Below are positions 23,081 to 35,933 of a DNA stretch of 64,000 nt, piece by piece. Every line of letters starts with the position of its first letter. The stretch's first letter is position 1. Made by a program: the position numbers and the translations under genes. This DNA comes from Brachypodium distachyon (lineage: Eukaryota > Streptophyta > Magnoliopsida > Poales > Poaceae), in assembly GCF_000005505.3 (NCBI RefSeq), contig NC_016131.3, forward strand, positions 71,961,855 through 72,025,854, in the 5' to 3' direction. A model generated the notes under the pieces. That model had not been told where the DNA came from and did no database searches. It saw only the letters and a program-made list of their open reading frames with translations.

Positions 23081-26000
23081 ATGGCTGCTTTGCTCCTTCT
23101 GCTTGGTGTTTTCTCAGTCTTATTTGCTGCCATATATCCTGTTCAGTCCACTCCAGCATCTCATTCACATGTAGTACTCCTTTTTTTGCGCAGATTTTCA
23201 CTCCTTTATTCATCCTTTTTAATCAAATCAGATGTTCATCTGTCCTCTTTTCTGGTGTATTGCAGGTTCACATTGTGTACTTGGGCCACAACAATGGCCT
23301 GAGTCCTTCTCTGACCGCACAGTTTCATCTGCGACTTCTATCAAGAGTCTTTTCAGGGTAATTCATCATCGTACATTTTGAACTAAAGTTAAACGGGAAT
23401 AGTAAAAGACGGCTGAGTTTTCTTGAAGTTGACAGCCAATAAGTGCAGAAGCTCCACTGTCTGCATTCCATAAGACAAAGTACATCTGAGTTATTGCTGC
23501 GCAGTACTAACTTGTCAGATAAATAACCATAAAGTGATTAGTAAAGTTGTTTAGGTAATTGTTTGTAACATTTATACCATGATAGAAACTATTGATATTT
23601 GTTACTCTATTTTTTGTCCAAGCTGTATTGTATGCTTAGCTTGAAGCTTCAATACCTTCACTCAGAGAATCTGGACATAATTTTTTCCCTTTGGCAAGAA
23701 AATGTGGCTAAAGAAACACTTGTATGAACACAACATTGCAGGCCAGATGAAGCAAGACAAGCTATTCTGTATAACTACAGCTATGGATTCTCTGGTTTTG
23801 CAGCAGTGCTCAATTCAACGCAAGCTGACACATTGTCTGGTAACAATTACCTATATCCTGGTGTTGTCTTAGTATCTGTACATATCTATTTTTGTGCACT
23901 CGAATATTTCCATAAATTTACAAGGAATTCCATGGTCATTATAAGCAGAAACAGAAGAGGTCATATCAGTATTCAGGAGCAGGATGCTGCAGCTCCATAC
24001 AACAAGGAGCTGGGATTTCATGGGCATCAGCCTGCATTTGCAGATGCAACAATCATCCTCCCGGGTGCATTTGAAGTACGGAGCCGATGTAATTGTTGGT
24101 ATCCTCGACACAGGTACTTGTTTTTTTACTGAATCAGGTACTTGTCTTAAAACGATTTCCTTTTCCCTGCAAATCCTACTGCACTGTCCTGTACCTGTTT
24201 CTCCATCTCCACACATGAAAAGTGGAGTCCCTGCGTGTTCTTCTAGCATGAAGAAAATACGTATGTTAGCTACCAATATCATCACAATGTGGTTTCCCGT
24301 TTCCAACAGCAATGCAAGAGAAATGAACTTCAGCAAACCTGAAGTAAAATAAGTTCCTGGATGCTAGCTACAGCTACCATGAGATACCAAGATCTGAAGC
24401 TAACAATTTTATTAGCACCCATCCAGTGCTGTTGGTCCTTGGCATTTTTCACTCCACTTGGAAATTAACATCTGATGCTTTCATTCGTGTCCTCAGGGGT
24501 GTGGCCTGAATCCGAAAGCTTCAGGGACGACCCCCACCTAGGCCCGGTCCCTTCATCATGGCGGGGCACGTGCGTGGGAGGGCAGCAGTTCGACCCGGCC
24601 ACCGCGTGCAACCGCAAGCTCATCGGGGCCCGCTACTACCTCGCCGGCTTCGAGAGCGACCTTGGCCCGTTGAACACCAGCGGCGGCGCAGAGTACCGGT
24701 CGCCCCGGGACCGGGTCGGCCACGGCACCCACACGGCGTCCACGGCCGTGGGCTCCGTGTCGCCCAACTCGAGCTACTTCGGCGGGCTGGGCCGCGGCGC
24801 CGTGCGCGGTGGTGCGCCCGGGGCGCGCCTGGCCGTGTACAAGGTGTGCTGGTTCAAGGACATGACGGGCCGATGCAGCGATGCCGACATACTGGCGGCG
24901 TTCGACGACGCGCTGCATGACGGCGTGCACGTCATATCGGCGTCCCTCGGGTCGCCGCCGCCGCTGTCGCCGCTGTTCGAGACGAGCACCGAGGTCGGGT
25001 CGTTCCACGCGATGCAGCTCGGGGTGTCCACGGTGTTCTCGGCGGGGAACGACGGGCCCGATGCGGCCATGGTGCAGAACGTGTCCCCCTGGGCGCTCAC
25101 CGTCGCCGCCAGCACCATCGACAGGAGGTTCCCCACCGTGATCACCCTCGGAAACAATGCCTCCTTCGTGGTGAGTCCTAGCTTGGTCCTTTTCTTCTTA
25201 TTTTAACCAAATGTAATTATTTTACTGTGGTTAATTACAAATCGTAAATAACGGATAAAATGTGAGGGTGTTTAACACAGGGGGAGAGCTTCGTTGTGGA
25301 GGACATGAAAATGCCTTTGGTAGAGAGCAGCAGTGTCTTTACGGATGGGTAAATCTCTCTGAGACGCACACACATAATGATTAGTTTAGCTAGCGATCGA
25401 CGTCTGTTTGATGACTAATCGGGCGATATGATGCAAGGACGTGCACCTTCGACCAGCTGGTGAACCGCACGGCGGCGTCGGGGAAGATGGTGTTGTGCTT
25501 CTCCACCATGGGGATGGTGTCCAGCGAAGGAGCCGCACTGGCAGTGTACGCCGGCGGCGGCTCCGGCGTGATCTTCGCCGACACCATCACCCGGAAATCC
25601 ACCCAGGACAACTTCCTGCCCACCGTCCACGTCGACCTGCGCCAGGGCACCCAGATCCTCGACTACATCCACGTCCGATCCAGGTAACCCCCCGTCGGAT
25701 CGAGTAACGTCAGCGAGCGCGGTCTTTCGAAGTTTCGATGTGAACCGTCGAACGGTATCAATGCAGGCAGCCGGCGAGCGTGCACGTGTCCCCGAGCCGG
25801 ACCGTGGTGGGCAGGACGCCGGCGCCCGCCGTCGCCTACTTCTCCTCCCGAGGTCCCAGCTCCATCTCCCCCAACATCCTCAAGGTATGTCCCATCAAGG
25901 CAGCTCTGTCTCACTGTGTGTGATTCGAAAACTTTGCTGAATTTGACTGGCATTCCGTTGCGGCACGGCAGCCCGACGTGACGGCGCCGGGAGTGAACAT

Positions 26001-26847
26001 CCTGGCAGCATGGCCGCCCAAGTCGCCGCCGACGGTGCTCCCCCTCGACAAGCGCTCCACGCACTGGAACTTCGACACGGGGACGTCCATGTCGTGCCCG
26101 CACGTGTCCGGCATCGTGGCGCTCCTCAAGTCCATTCACCCTGCCTGGTCGCCGACCGCGGTCAAGTCGGCGCTCATGACGACGGCGTACATGCTGGATA
26201 ACACCGGGGACGCGATGCAGGCGGGGGGCACGCTGAAGGCCGCGGACGCGTTCGACGCCGGGGCCGGACACGTGGACCCGCTGCGGGCGCTGGACCCGGG
26301 CCTGGTTTACGACGCGGACGCCCGCGACCACGTCCGCTTCCTCTGCGGCCTCGGGTACACGTCCGCCCAGGTCAGGCGGATGGTGCTCCCTTCCCCGTCG
26401 ATCAACGCCACGTGTCCGTCCGGCCCGTCCGCTGAGACGGAAGCGGACGACCTCAACTACCCGGCCATCGTGCTCGCGGACCTCGGCGGGACAAGGACCG
26501 TGAAGAGGACGCTGACCAACGTTGGACCGCGGAGGGACGTGGTTTATTGGGCTAGCGCGGTTGTCAGCCCGCAGGGAGCCCGAGTCGAGGTTTGGCCCAG
26601 GGAGCTGGCCTTCTGCGCGGGGCGGGATTGGGCCGAGTTTTATGTGACTGTCACGCCGGGGAAGATGTCCAGGGGGAGGTTCGACTTTGGGGAGATCGTG
26701 TGGTCCGATGCGTTCCGCCACCGGGTCCGCACGCCGCTCGTCGTCAGCGTCGCCAACCTGCCGGACAACGGCGTCGGCGCCGGTTCCGGCGCTCGATCCA
26801 TGGATGGCCACGGTGCTGCTGATCCACCTTCGCAGGCTGCAGCCTAG
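23081..26847 (+). CDS. Subtilisin-like serine protease (S8 subtilase, SBT type)
   Basis: Nine exons (23081-23170, 23266-23357, 23742-23839, 23949-24113, 24497-25170, 25281-25348, 25438-25683, 25767-25884, 25972-26847) join in frame to 808 residues. A hydrophobic signal peptide (AALLLLLGVFSVLFAAI) directs secretion. An I9 prodomain (VHIVYLG to about residue 110) precedes the peptidase S8 domain. Catalytic residues: Asp147 in GILDTGVWPE, His224 in GHGTHTAS, oxyanion Asn in SAGNDGP, Ser556 in GTSMSCPH. A PA insert and a C-terminal Fn3-like domain with DLNYPAI complete the family layout. Such proteases work in the apoplast or wall on peptide hormones and wall proteins. The many introns suggest the SBT3/SBT5 side of the family. 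Exons 5-9 are far richer in GC than exons 1-4. Confidence 0.9.
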
Positions 26848-29580
26848 CTCCGGCTTTAGAACGGAGAACTAGTACTGTAATATACTATTCTTGCCAGGGC
26901 ACGGCTTCTTTATTTTGATTCAGGTGTTTTGTTTGTTTACTGCGGATTCGTATGGTGTTTTCGGTTCATTTTCTTTGGGACATAAGTGCATATGCCGTGA
27001 GTGTCAGTGTGTCAGTGGTCAGGTTGAAATGTTGTGTGTGTTGTTGTTATTCTTCAGCATCTGGAGGGTCCAGGCAGAGCTATCATGCGCGAATTATCAC
27101 GCCATTAGTCAAAGTTTTATGATTCGCCTTCAGGTCTGCGAACATTGACTGAGATGCACTTGTCCTGAGGCGTCACCCGCGTCAGTGTGGGGAAGTGAGG
27201 GCGACGAAGCGAGTTTGTGCAAGGCACGGCAAGCCAAGCGCCCGACTGAATCAGCAACTTGTTCTTCTAGACTTCTGAAGTCTCGTTTTCTAAAAAGCCT
27301 TCTGAAATCTTCTGCACCAAGTACTAAACCGTAATTGCCTAGCACCAGCAGCAGCATCCTATTCCTTGGAGAACAACCTGACATCGCCCATGACTACTGA
27401 ACAACCTTACAAACACAACCTAAAAAAAGCCCTGTGAATCTGGACACTCGAGCTGCCCCGGCACGGCGATACGACAGCCGTCGATCCAATCATGCATGTA
27501 CTCCTATATAAAATCTGGACCAAGCAGTCGTTATCCGGGATGACCTGTGACGCAGATCGCTCATCGTGAGGTGGCCATTAGACAACATCGAGCCGATGAC
27601 GTGTATGGGGGGATCCTTTCTCGGCCGTCGCTCGCTCTTCTTGGGGGAAGGAAATCGTATCATTCGTCCGTCGCTCGTCAGATAACACAGGAGTTGCCTA
27701 TTTTTGGTGTAGTCCGTCACCGTCCATTACTAGCACTCGTCTTGTCAGAGAACAACAACAAGAGGGCGTACCCCGACCAAACACGGTGGGAAAACACAAA
27801 CGAGTATATACGTAGTGCTTTGGATTGCATGCTTTGGTCCAGAGCAATTTCTACGGGGCAGAAAGGAATATCACGGTATTTTCTTGGAGTTCCTGTTAAC
27901 TGAATAGAAAGTTTCAGTTTTGTTATTTCTTCTTTTTTCACAAATATCTTTGGTGATATTGGTCTCACGTTTCAGGTTGACGTAGTGCTTACTAGGATAT
28001 GACACGTCGTTGGACATGTTGGCCTCTCTCCCACGTGTTATACCAACATGACATTGACTAGGACACTTCATGATCCGAAAGCACGGGTCTCTCTGTCTCT
28101 CTCCAGATGATGGATGAAATTAGGTAGGATGCGTGTGCGCGCTTCTGTGTGTCAGGTAGCATTGCCGAAGAAGATTTGCAATGTAAAACTCAAGTGAAAT
28201 CATTGTAAAAATGACTAGGAGTATATCAGAAACGTCCTTCTCTCCAAAAGTTGGATCAACATATCGTCAACGTCAACGAGATGGATGCCAATCCACCATC
28301 TACTTAGCATAACAGGGACAACAGATGATTAAGCCCGGCTCAAACATGACTCTTGGTGTTTAAATTTGGTTCAACGTCTCACCCAAAAAAAGGAGCTTGA
28401 CCATATTTACCGCTTAATAACCATATTTTCTAGACCCCTTTGAGAAAAGGTGTTATACAAATTTCATGGAAAAGTTTGAGCTTAATCATGAATAAGGAGT
28501 GTCAGAAGCCTTGAAGCCCTAATTGGAAGCGTTTTAATAGATTGAAAACATATTTGTCTTGAAGATGAAAAGGTTGAATTCAAATTTGGGTGTGTCTATT
28601 ACTCGGTCGCTTGATTTTTAAGCAAAATATTATCAATTTTAGTTGATGCATTAGAGCCAATCCGAAAGTCATCGTCACTTTCTCTTCTTCCATGTGCTAA
28701 ACACATATCGACTGATCTCTAACTAAAAACAAATAATTTTTTAACAGCAAAACCATTCAAATTTCGCAAATCCTGCCGTCCTCGGTAACCTGAGGAAGCC
28801 CGACGATGGAATGGAATCTGACGCCAAAGGTCCAATCGCGGCTCGACCCCGCTAGCAGGTGGTACGCAGCAGAATCTCGCGACGCCGGCCGGCCGGCCGG
28901 CCAGATGCCAGATCCATCCATCGCCAGAACACAATTCCTTTCTTTTCTTTAAATTTTACCTTCGTCGTGGGGGCGATCTCGTTGCACCAGAGGAGCAGGC
29001 ACGGCACGTGCCAAGCCTTATCCTCCCATGTTTTCTAATCACCCGGAAATCCCAGAGAGAGAGAGGGTGAAAAAAATAAATAATAATAACAATACAGCTA
29101 TCCATAAAGAGCCGTGGGGGCGCACTGCGTGCGTGCCGCCGCGTTGCTCACTGGAGCCCTCCCGCTCGCTCTCGCGCCTTCTTCATCTTGTTTTCTCCAC
29201 TCGCATCGCATCCATTTCCTGTGCCTGATTTATTTTCTTCTGCTTTTTTCCCCTGGCGTGGAAACGGAGAGAAAGGCGTGGGTCTTGCCTCGGACTCACG
29301 CGCCGGTGGTGATCATCAGCGCTTCACCTGCAGAGCCCCCCCAGCACTGTGTATTTGCGTGGCGTGTTGGAAGGAAGACCGTGAACGGACGACGCCCAAA
29401 AGACACCACGAGGGAGATAAATAGCTCCACAAACTGCAATTGTCTGGGAGTGCCCTTGCTTGGGAGTGAACAAGAACGCTAAGTGAAGGCCGCATGTTCC
29501 TTTCAAAAAGTAAAGTGCATGCGATGCGATTTTTTTCCCCTTCACGTGTTGAGTAGCAGAATGGATGACGTGGCTACTTA

Positions 29581-29809
29581 GGGCATCTACATTGGTGGTT
29601 GATATTAAAAAAAAATTCTTCTTTTTTAATATGTTTTTTCCTATTCATTTTCTTTATGGACCCACATGTCAATTTCTTTTCTGTCTTGGTATTCGTGTAG
29701 TACCTGTTATTTTTTCAAGTAACCACTACTTAGTTGTGATATTCATCTCTCTTTCTCATTAGCCACTAACTTCTTAGTACCCGTGAAGTACCTCTTGTTG
29801 AGGATGCCC
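29581..29809. mobile_element. PIF/Harbinger (Tourist-like) MITE
   Basis: A 229-base element whose ends GGGCATCTACATTGG and (inverted) GGGCATCCTCAACAAG match over the first seven bases and more weakly inward. TTA flanks both sides (29578-29580 and 29810-29812), the 3-base target typical of this superfamily. The interior is T-rich and non-coding. Confidence 0.65.
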
Positions 29810-29983
29810 TTATGGACATGCATTTGTATAGCTGGGTTTTACTGTGAAGAGAGAACTTGTTCAATGTGTACATTTTTTTTGCGTTGAGTGATTGACTGGT
29901 GTCGTTTAGGAGCAGACTCATGATTTGGCTGTACATGGGAGACAACAGGCCATGTATTTTTCCTTCTTATTCTTCAGTATTAC

Positions 29984-30113
29984 TACTTCCTCCGTCCAAC
30001 GAAAGATGTCTCAAGTTTGTTAAAATTTGGATGTATCTAAACATGACTTAGTGTATAGATGCATTCAAATTTAGTTAAAGTTGAAAACATCTTTTGTTGG
30101 ACGGAGGGAGTAC
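29984..30113. mobile_element. Stowaway-like MITE, copy 3
   Basis: The left end TACTTCCTCCGTCCAACG and the inverted right end AGTACTCCCTCCGTCCAAC pair over roughly 30 bases, the best preserved copy of the family also seen at 3070 and 3500. The core tagatgcattcaaatttag is shared. Confidence 0.85.
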
Positions 30114-30354
30114 TGTATTTTTTTACTTGGAAAAGTATTGGGGTGCCCTCCCCTGCTGTCGGTTTTATTGTATAGTGAGCCCGGATCGCTCGTACTATCG
30201 TACAATGCCCATGTAACTTACACACTGCTTACTATTGTTGTGTACACCTGCATAATGCTCATCTCATCTACTCCTCTGGTTTGGCCTTGGCTTGGTACTT
30301 TGTATGCTTTGCGTTGCCACTAAAAAAAAAAGTATCCCTGACAACATCTTATTC

Positions 30355-31265
30355 ACTTCCGTATTTGTATATTCTTTATCGTATTTGTGTTATTAGCTGA
30401 GTTGTGATGTTGCTCATTGGAAGGTGTATCGGGAGGCGATAGCACCACCACAACACTTCTTTCGTATTGTATATTCTTTAACGTACCATGTTATTAGCTG
30501 AGTTGTGATGCTGCTCACTGGCAGGTGTATCGTGAGCTGGTAACACCGGCACAACACTTCTTCCGTGTTGTACCGGTTGAGCTGTGTCGCTACACACTGA
30601 CAACTTTACCATGAGCTGGTAACGGTTCTTCCGTATTGTACATTCTTTATGTATTGCATTAGTACCTGAGCTGTGTCACTAATACTGACAACTGTATCAT
30701 GGGCTGGTAACACCGGCATAATACCGTGTCCCTTCCACATTGTATATGCTCTGTGTATTTGCATTATCAATTGAAGGGCGTCGCTACTTATCAATAGTTG
30801 TACCATGAGCTGGCAACACTCGGCAAGACTCCTTTATTTCTGTGATATATGATTCATGTGGTGCATTATTACTTTAGCTGTGTCGCTGCTCGTTAACAAT
30901 CGTGCAATGAGCGGGTTCCACCGAAAAAACACTTCATAATTCCTGTACCACGCGTTTTTCATCAATTGCGTCATCACTCTTCCACATCTATTTCGTGAGC
31001 CGGCATCGCTCTGTATTGCATTATTACTGCACCGAGTAGCTGTTTTGCATTACTACATCGATGGACGCATCATGAGCTGTTAACACCCACAAAATTCACG
31101 CAACCTATGATGTATATACACGTTATGAGCGAAGTTGTGTGGCTACTCGACAATAGCTGTGGCATGAGCTAGCAAATGACGCCATTTACATATGCGTTGA
31201 ACGGTAGAGCTCGCGTCTCCGACTATTCACAGCTGTACCCCGAGCCACTGGCATTGATAAAATAC
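30355..31265. repeat. Degenerate tandem array, unit about 84-106 bases
   Basis: Successive units start with a block like AGCTGTGTCGCT at about 30395, 30496, 30580, 30669, 30775 and 30876, with more decayed units near 30974, 31037, 31126 and 31205. A second block, like CATGAGCTGGTAACACC, follows about 30 bases into each unit, and a third, like TTCCGTATTGTATATTCTTT, lies further in. The early units are the most alike; divergence rises to the right. No unit is coding and the array has no match that I recognise. Confidence 0.75.
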
Positions 31266-31690
31266 CGGGCAATCCATTTTTTTCTATAGATATTAAGCCT
31301 ATTTTCTCATGCCTTGCCGCTATAAATAAGAATGATAAATAATTTTGATCATTTCAAATAAAAAAATAGTACAGGATAGTGACTAAAACCTACTGCTAAC
31401 AAAAAAAATCCACCCCCAAACCCACCGGGGTAAGAAAAGGATCAGAAAAGACCAGCAATTAACCAGACCAAATCACCACTCCCTCACAATCTCACACCAC
31501 ATAAAACCAAAGAGAAAAAAGAAGTAAGGGAAAAAAATCCAGCAAAGAAAAGCCACAACCCCTAGAAGACAAATAAAAAATAAATAAGTGGAGAAACGGA
31601 GAGGAGAGGGGAATCCCAAGCGAGCCTCCTCTACCTGCAGTTGAGCCGTGGTCGTCCGCGCTTCCTCCTGACCGCTGCTATATGAGCCCC

Positions 31691-31710
31691 CGGGCCTAAC
31701 CCTAAACCCC
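31691..31710 (+). promoter_or_regulatory. Site II / telo-box cluster of the YTH gene
   Basis: GGGCCTAACCCTAAACC combines a site II-like GGGCC with a telo-box (AACCCTAAAC) about 290 bases before the start codon. In plants this pair is common in promoters of housekeeping and translation-related genes. The role here is inference. Confidence 0.45.
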
Positions 31711-31997
31711 CCTCTTTTCCCTTCGCAGCAAAGGCCACTGTACCAGTAGTACTAGTACTACCTCAGCTGCTGCCCGCTGCTGCTAGTCTCCTCTGGTGGC
31801 GGCTCGTCTCCCTCCCGCATCCATCCCCACCCGCCGCCTCCTCCCCTTATCCCTCTCGACCTCTGCGTCGAGCTCGCGTCTGCCTATCCGCAGGAGAGGC
31901 AGAGAGGAGAGGGGAGAAGCAGGGCCGGGCGCTCTGGTCGGTTCCGTCGGATCTCGCCCTATCCAGGTTGTTTGTTCCTCCGTTGGGATCCTGTATC

Positions 31998-34900
31998 ATG
32001 GCCGCCGCCGCGCCGCCTCCCGCCCCGGCCGCCGCGCCGGCTTCCTCCGGTGCTGCTGCCGCCGCCGCCGCCGCCGCCCCTGCCGCGGATCGTATCCTTT
32101 CGGTGCTGTTTTTCGCTTTCTTACATGGTTTTGTGCATTTTTATTAGAAAAACACATGTTTTTGTGTTGTGGGCGGTTTGCTTGATTGACTGCGATGGGT
32201 ATGCTTCGCTCTGCCGCCCGTGGTGACTGTGCTGCGGCGGCGGCTGCCGGCCGGTCGGCCCCACATGCCCTCTGCGCCTGTCCGTCCTTGCGGTCACGCT
32301 TAGTTTCCTTTTCCAGATCGGTGTGTTTTACTGTATTAAGTAAGGCTTCCTGTCAAAAAGCATGATTGTTATAAGTACTAGTTGAATAGGATTGTCTCTG
32401 TTGCTTGGTAAGATTTACTAGTTTGCAAGGTTTAGGATCTCAATTCACCGTGTGACGCCTTAATCCAACGGTTTGCTGTGCAAAGAAGCGACGGATCTGC
32501 TGCAGAAGCTGAAGCTGGATTCGCAGCCCAAGGTGGCCGATGCAACCGAGCCTGCCGGGGCCATGAAGGTATTGATAGAACAGTAAAGATGCATTTTTTT
32601 TAAGGTCTTGCTCCAGGTAATATGTGATTCTGATACATGTGGTGTTGCTGCTATTTCAGCAGGGGCCTGTGACCTCCCAGCCGCTTAGCGTGGCCATCCC
32701 GCCGGAACGGTCCATCACGCCTGTACTTCAAGACTTTATGGATCCCAACATGTTCTATCTGCCAGCATATTACTATGGAGGTGAGGTGCCATCGAGAATT
32801 ACTATTATCTGATCATGTGTTTGTAAGATCAGCTATTTGTTTTACATTATCTTTTGTGCTTCCTACTGTTTGCAGTGTTGTACAGTTCTCTGATAGATGA
32901 GCTTGCTGCCTCTTTTCAATTTTGTTTTATGCTAACTGAATTGTGCTGGTGCTTGTCTTGCAGGTTACGACGGTTCCATGAGCGAGTGGGATGAATATCC
33001 TAGATATGTAAATCAGGATGGAGTGGAGGTTGCCCCAGTAAGTTATCCTAGAGGATGTTTTCTTTTAGCTTTCACGTGTTGTTCCTCATCATGACTTGTA
33101 CCATGCATCATATTCTTATTTTATATAAGGGGTCAGGATGTTTATAGTAGTGTCTACTGGAAGCTGTCATGTCAATTCTATTGTTGGATTGGATATGTAT
33201 AATGTAATAAGTGAAATGATATCTACCCATTTTTGGGTATGTTTTGTATCTCTGATGGGATTTCCTGCCACTAACATCTGTAGTGAGCATGTCAACATCT
33301 CTCATCTCATTTTGTCATGCTCACATATTGGGTATGCCAACATCTTGTTTCTCACATATCTGTGTTGCGTCCATAAACATTAAAATTAACTGTTCTAACT
33401 GTCCTTTGTAATTTTACAGGCAGTATATGGAGATATTTATGGATATGGGTATGCTCCTTATGGCGCATATTCTCCAGCTAGTTCCCCAGTCCCAACAGTT
33501 GATGGTCAGATGTTTGCCGCGCAGCATTACCAGTATCCTGCTGCATATTATCAGCCCCCTACCCCGGTTCCTTCTACCACTCAAGGTGACCTACAGCCTT
33601 CTGTCAATGCTGATAAGCCAGCAGCAAAGGCAGATACTGCCAAGACAACCACAAATGGTGTTCCTAATGGTACTGCTCACAGTAACAGTGGAACTGCGCC
33701 CCTTGGGTCAAGCTACCAAAATTCATCATTGACCCCTGATGGAACTTATAGGGCACCGTTGCTTGGTGGAGTCCCTTCTACTGGTTACGTGGACCCAACC
33801 TATGGTTACGACACCACAGGAGCACACTATGCATGGTATGATGGTTCTGCTTATACCAATGGACAGCAAAGAACTACAGCTAATAACATGTCGTCTTCAG
33901 CGTATAATAGCAATGGCTCTTCAGCGAGGTATCAGAACAAGAGCCCCACACCGCAGCAGACGGTAAGAGAGAATTGTGTTGTGTTGCTATTAATTTGGAT
34001 CAAGGGTATTTAGAATTCACTATCTTTCTGCACATGCCATGCTATAAGTTAATATACTTGTTCATACACACAATAGCATGGGGATGGATAACAAACAGTT
34101 CTCTCGTAATGGCTGCACCTTAAGTGAAGCTATTGGATAGGAAACAGTCCTTATAAACTATTATCTGATTTCCCTCTGGAACATGCTGGCTCCTTGCTTA
34201 CTTAAAAGGCATATTTTGGTCATTTTGAGTTGATTTTGAAGTTCTACCTTGATTGTGCTGTATATGGTTTCCTCACTGAAGTGTGTGCTCTTTATATTGT
34301 CTTTATGCAGGGCATGAATAACCGGAGACCAGTGACTACAGCAGGATCAGCTGCTTCTACATATCCAAACAGGGTATACCCGAGCACCCGGTCTTACAGC
34401 CAGTATGGAAATTCCATCAAAACCGGCTACGGAAGCAATGGCTACGGAAGCAATGGCTACGGAAGCAATGGCTATGGAAGCATTGGCTACGGAAGCAATA
34501 GCTATGGAAGCATTGGCTATGGGAGCAATGGCTACGGAAGCAATGGCTATGATTCCAGGACATATGGCCGGTGGGGTGTTCCTATGGATAACAGATACCG
34601 GCCCAGAGGCCGTGGCAACGGATATTATGGTTTTGGCAATGAGAGTCAGGATGGAACAATTGAGTTGAACAGAGGTCCTAGGTCAGGTCGATTCAAGAAC
34701 CAGAAATCATTTGGCCATAACGTTACCATCGCTGTGAAAGGACAAACCCTTCCTTCAAGCGAAACCAAGACTGCTACTGATGTACCTGATAAGGCACAGT
34801 TCAACCAAGATGATTTCCCTGTCCAATATGATGATGCGAAGTTCTTTGTCATTAAATCATACAGCGAGGATGATATCCATAAGAGTATTAAATACAATGT

Positions 34901-35933
34901 GTGGGCAAGTACCACCAATGGAAACAAGAAGCTTGATGCTGCTTATCAAGAAGCTCAGGCAAAGAGCTCTAGCTGCCCTATATTCTTGTTTTTCTCGGTG
35001 AGGATATTCTCCGTACTTGGTATTCCTTACTAATGCTCAATGCAGTTTCTGTGGTTAACCGAATTTCTTTCACTATAAAATCTCAGGTGAATACAAGTGG
35101 ACAGTTTGTTGGTGTTGCTGAAATGACTGGTCCTGTTGATTTTGAGAAGACCCTTGAGTACTGGCAACAAGACAAGTGGAATGGTTCATTCTCTGTCAAG
35201 TGGCACATTGTCAAAGATGTGCCCAACAATATTCTCAAGCACATCATCCTAGAGAACAATGAGGGCAAGCCAGTCACAAATAGCCGCGACACACAAGATG
35301 TAAGTGTGCTCAAATGTTTAATTTAGTTGCTTCACCGACTTACAGATAAGCTATATCTTACTGCTCTCTTGTTTTATCCTTGTTGTAAAACAATCCAGAT
35401 AAACCTTGAGCAAGGTATTCAGATGCTTAAGATATTTAAGGAGCATGTCAGCAAGACATCGATCCTAGAAGACTTTGCCTTCTATGAGAACCGCCAGAAG
35501 TTGATGCAGGAAAAAAGAGTGAAACAACAGCAGATCCAAAAGCAGGTACATGTGAATCTAACCCTAGTAAATCATCACTTCTTCTGCTGTTTCATCCTAC
35601 TCTATGTAGTAACACTGGGTTGGTTGTTCAATCATTCAGGTCTGGGACAGTAGGGCTGCAAATCCTGTGGCTGGAGAGAAACAGCAGGACATTGTCAATG
35701 GGAAGCCAAAGCTATCTGTACCAAATGGTGTCATCACTGAAGAGAAGCAGCAGGATATCGCTAATGGGAAGCCAAAGTTGTCCGCACCGAATGGTGTTAA
35801 CGGAGAGCCGAAAGTTCCTGCAGAGAATGGCGTCGCTGCTCCTGTTGCTACCTATGCTGCGAAGGTAGCCCAAACAGCAGCAACCGAGAAACCTGCGCTT
35901 GCCAACGGTGCCGTCAAGACTGGTCTAGCTTGA
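31998..35933 (+). CDS. ECT: YTH-domain m6A reader of the ECT family
   Basis: Nine exons (31998-32091, 32486-32568, 32660-32780, 32964-33037, 33420-33962, 34311-34997, 35087-35299, 35399-35545, 35640-35933) give 751 residues. After a poly-Ala start and a short conserved [10 protein letters not shown] motif comes a long Tyr/Gly/Ser-rich, prion-like region with a GYGSN repeat (344-385). The YTH domain starts near 481 ([17 protein letters not shown]); Trp503, Trp560 and Trp565 should form the cage for N6-methyladenosine. ECT proteins bind m6A in cytoplasmic mRNA and control stability and growth. The C-tail is Asn/Gly/Lys-rich with two NGKPKL repeats. Exon 3 has a tandem CAGCAG acceptor, so forms with or without one Gln are possible. 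Which ECT number applies is not resolved. Confidence 0.92.
34425..34550 (+). repeat. Coding minisatellite, 15-base units (GYGSN repeats)
   Basis: Eight pentapeptide units of the form [15 protein letters not shown] follow each other in exon 6 of the YTH gene. The nucleotide units (ggctacggaagcaat) are nearly identical, so the array expanded recently and may vary in length between accessions. Confidence 0.9.

Larger units (their letters stand above)
26848..31689. other. Long spacer between subtilase and YTH genes
   Basis: No gene is supported. Contents that can be seen are a Tourist-like MITE, a Stowaway-like MITE and a degenerate tandem array, each listed separately. A run of GGCC units lies at about 28886-28902. 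Confidence 0.55.

Noticed and set aside
25663..26811. Open frame of 382 codons on the minus strand
   Set aside because: Exact antisense of the last subtilase exons; a shadow of GC-rich codons.
30355..31265. CRISPR-like array
   Set aside because: Repeats are degenerate, of unequal spacing and without exact direct repeats or spacers; the genome is eukaryotic.
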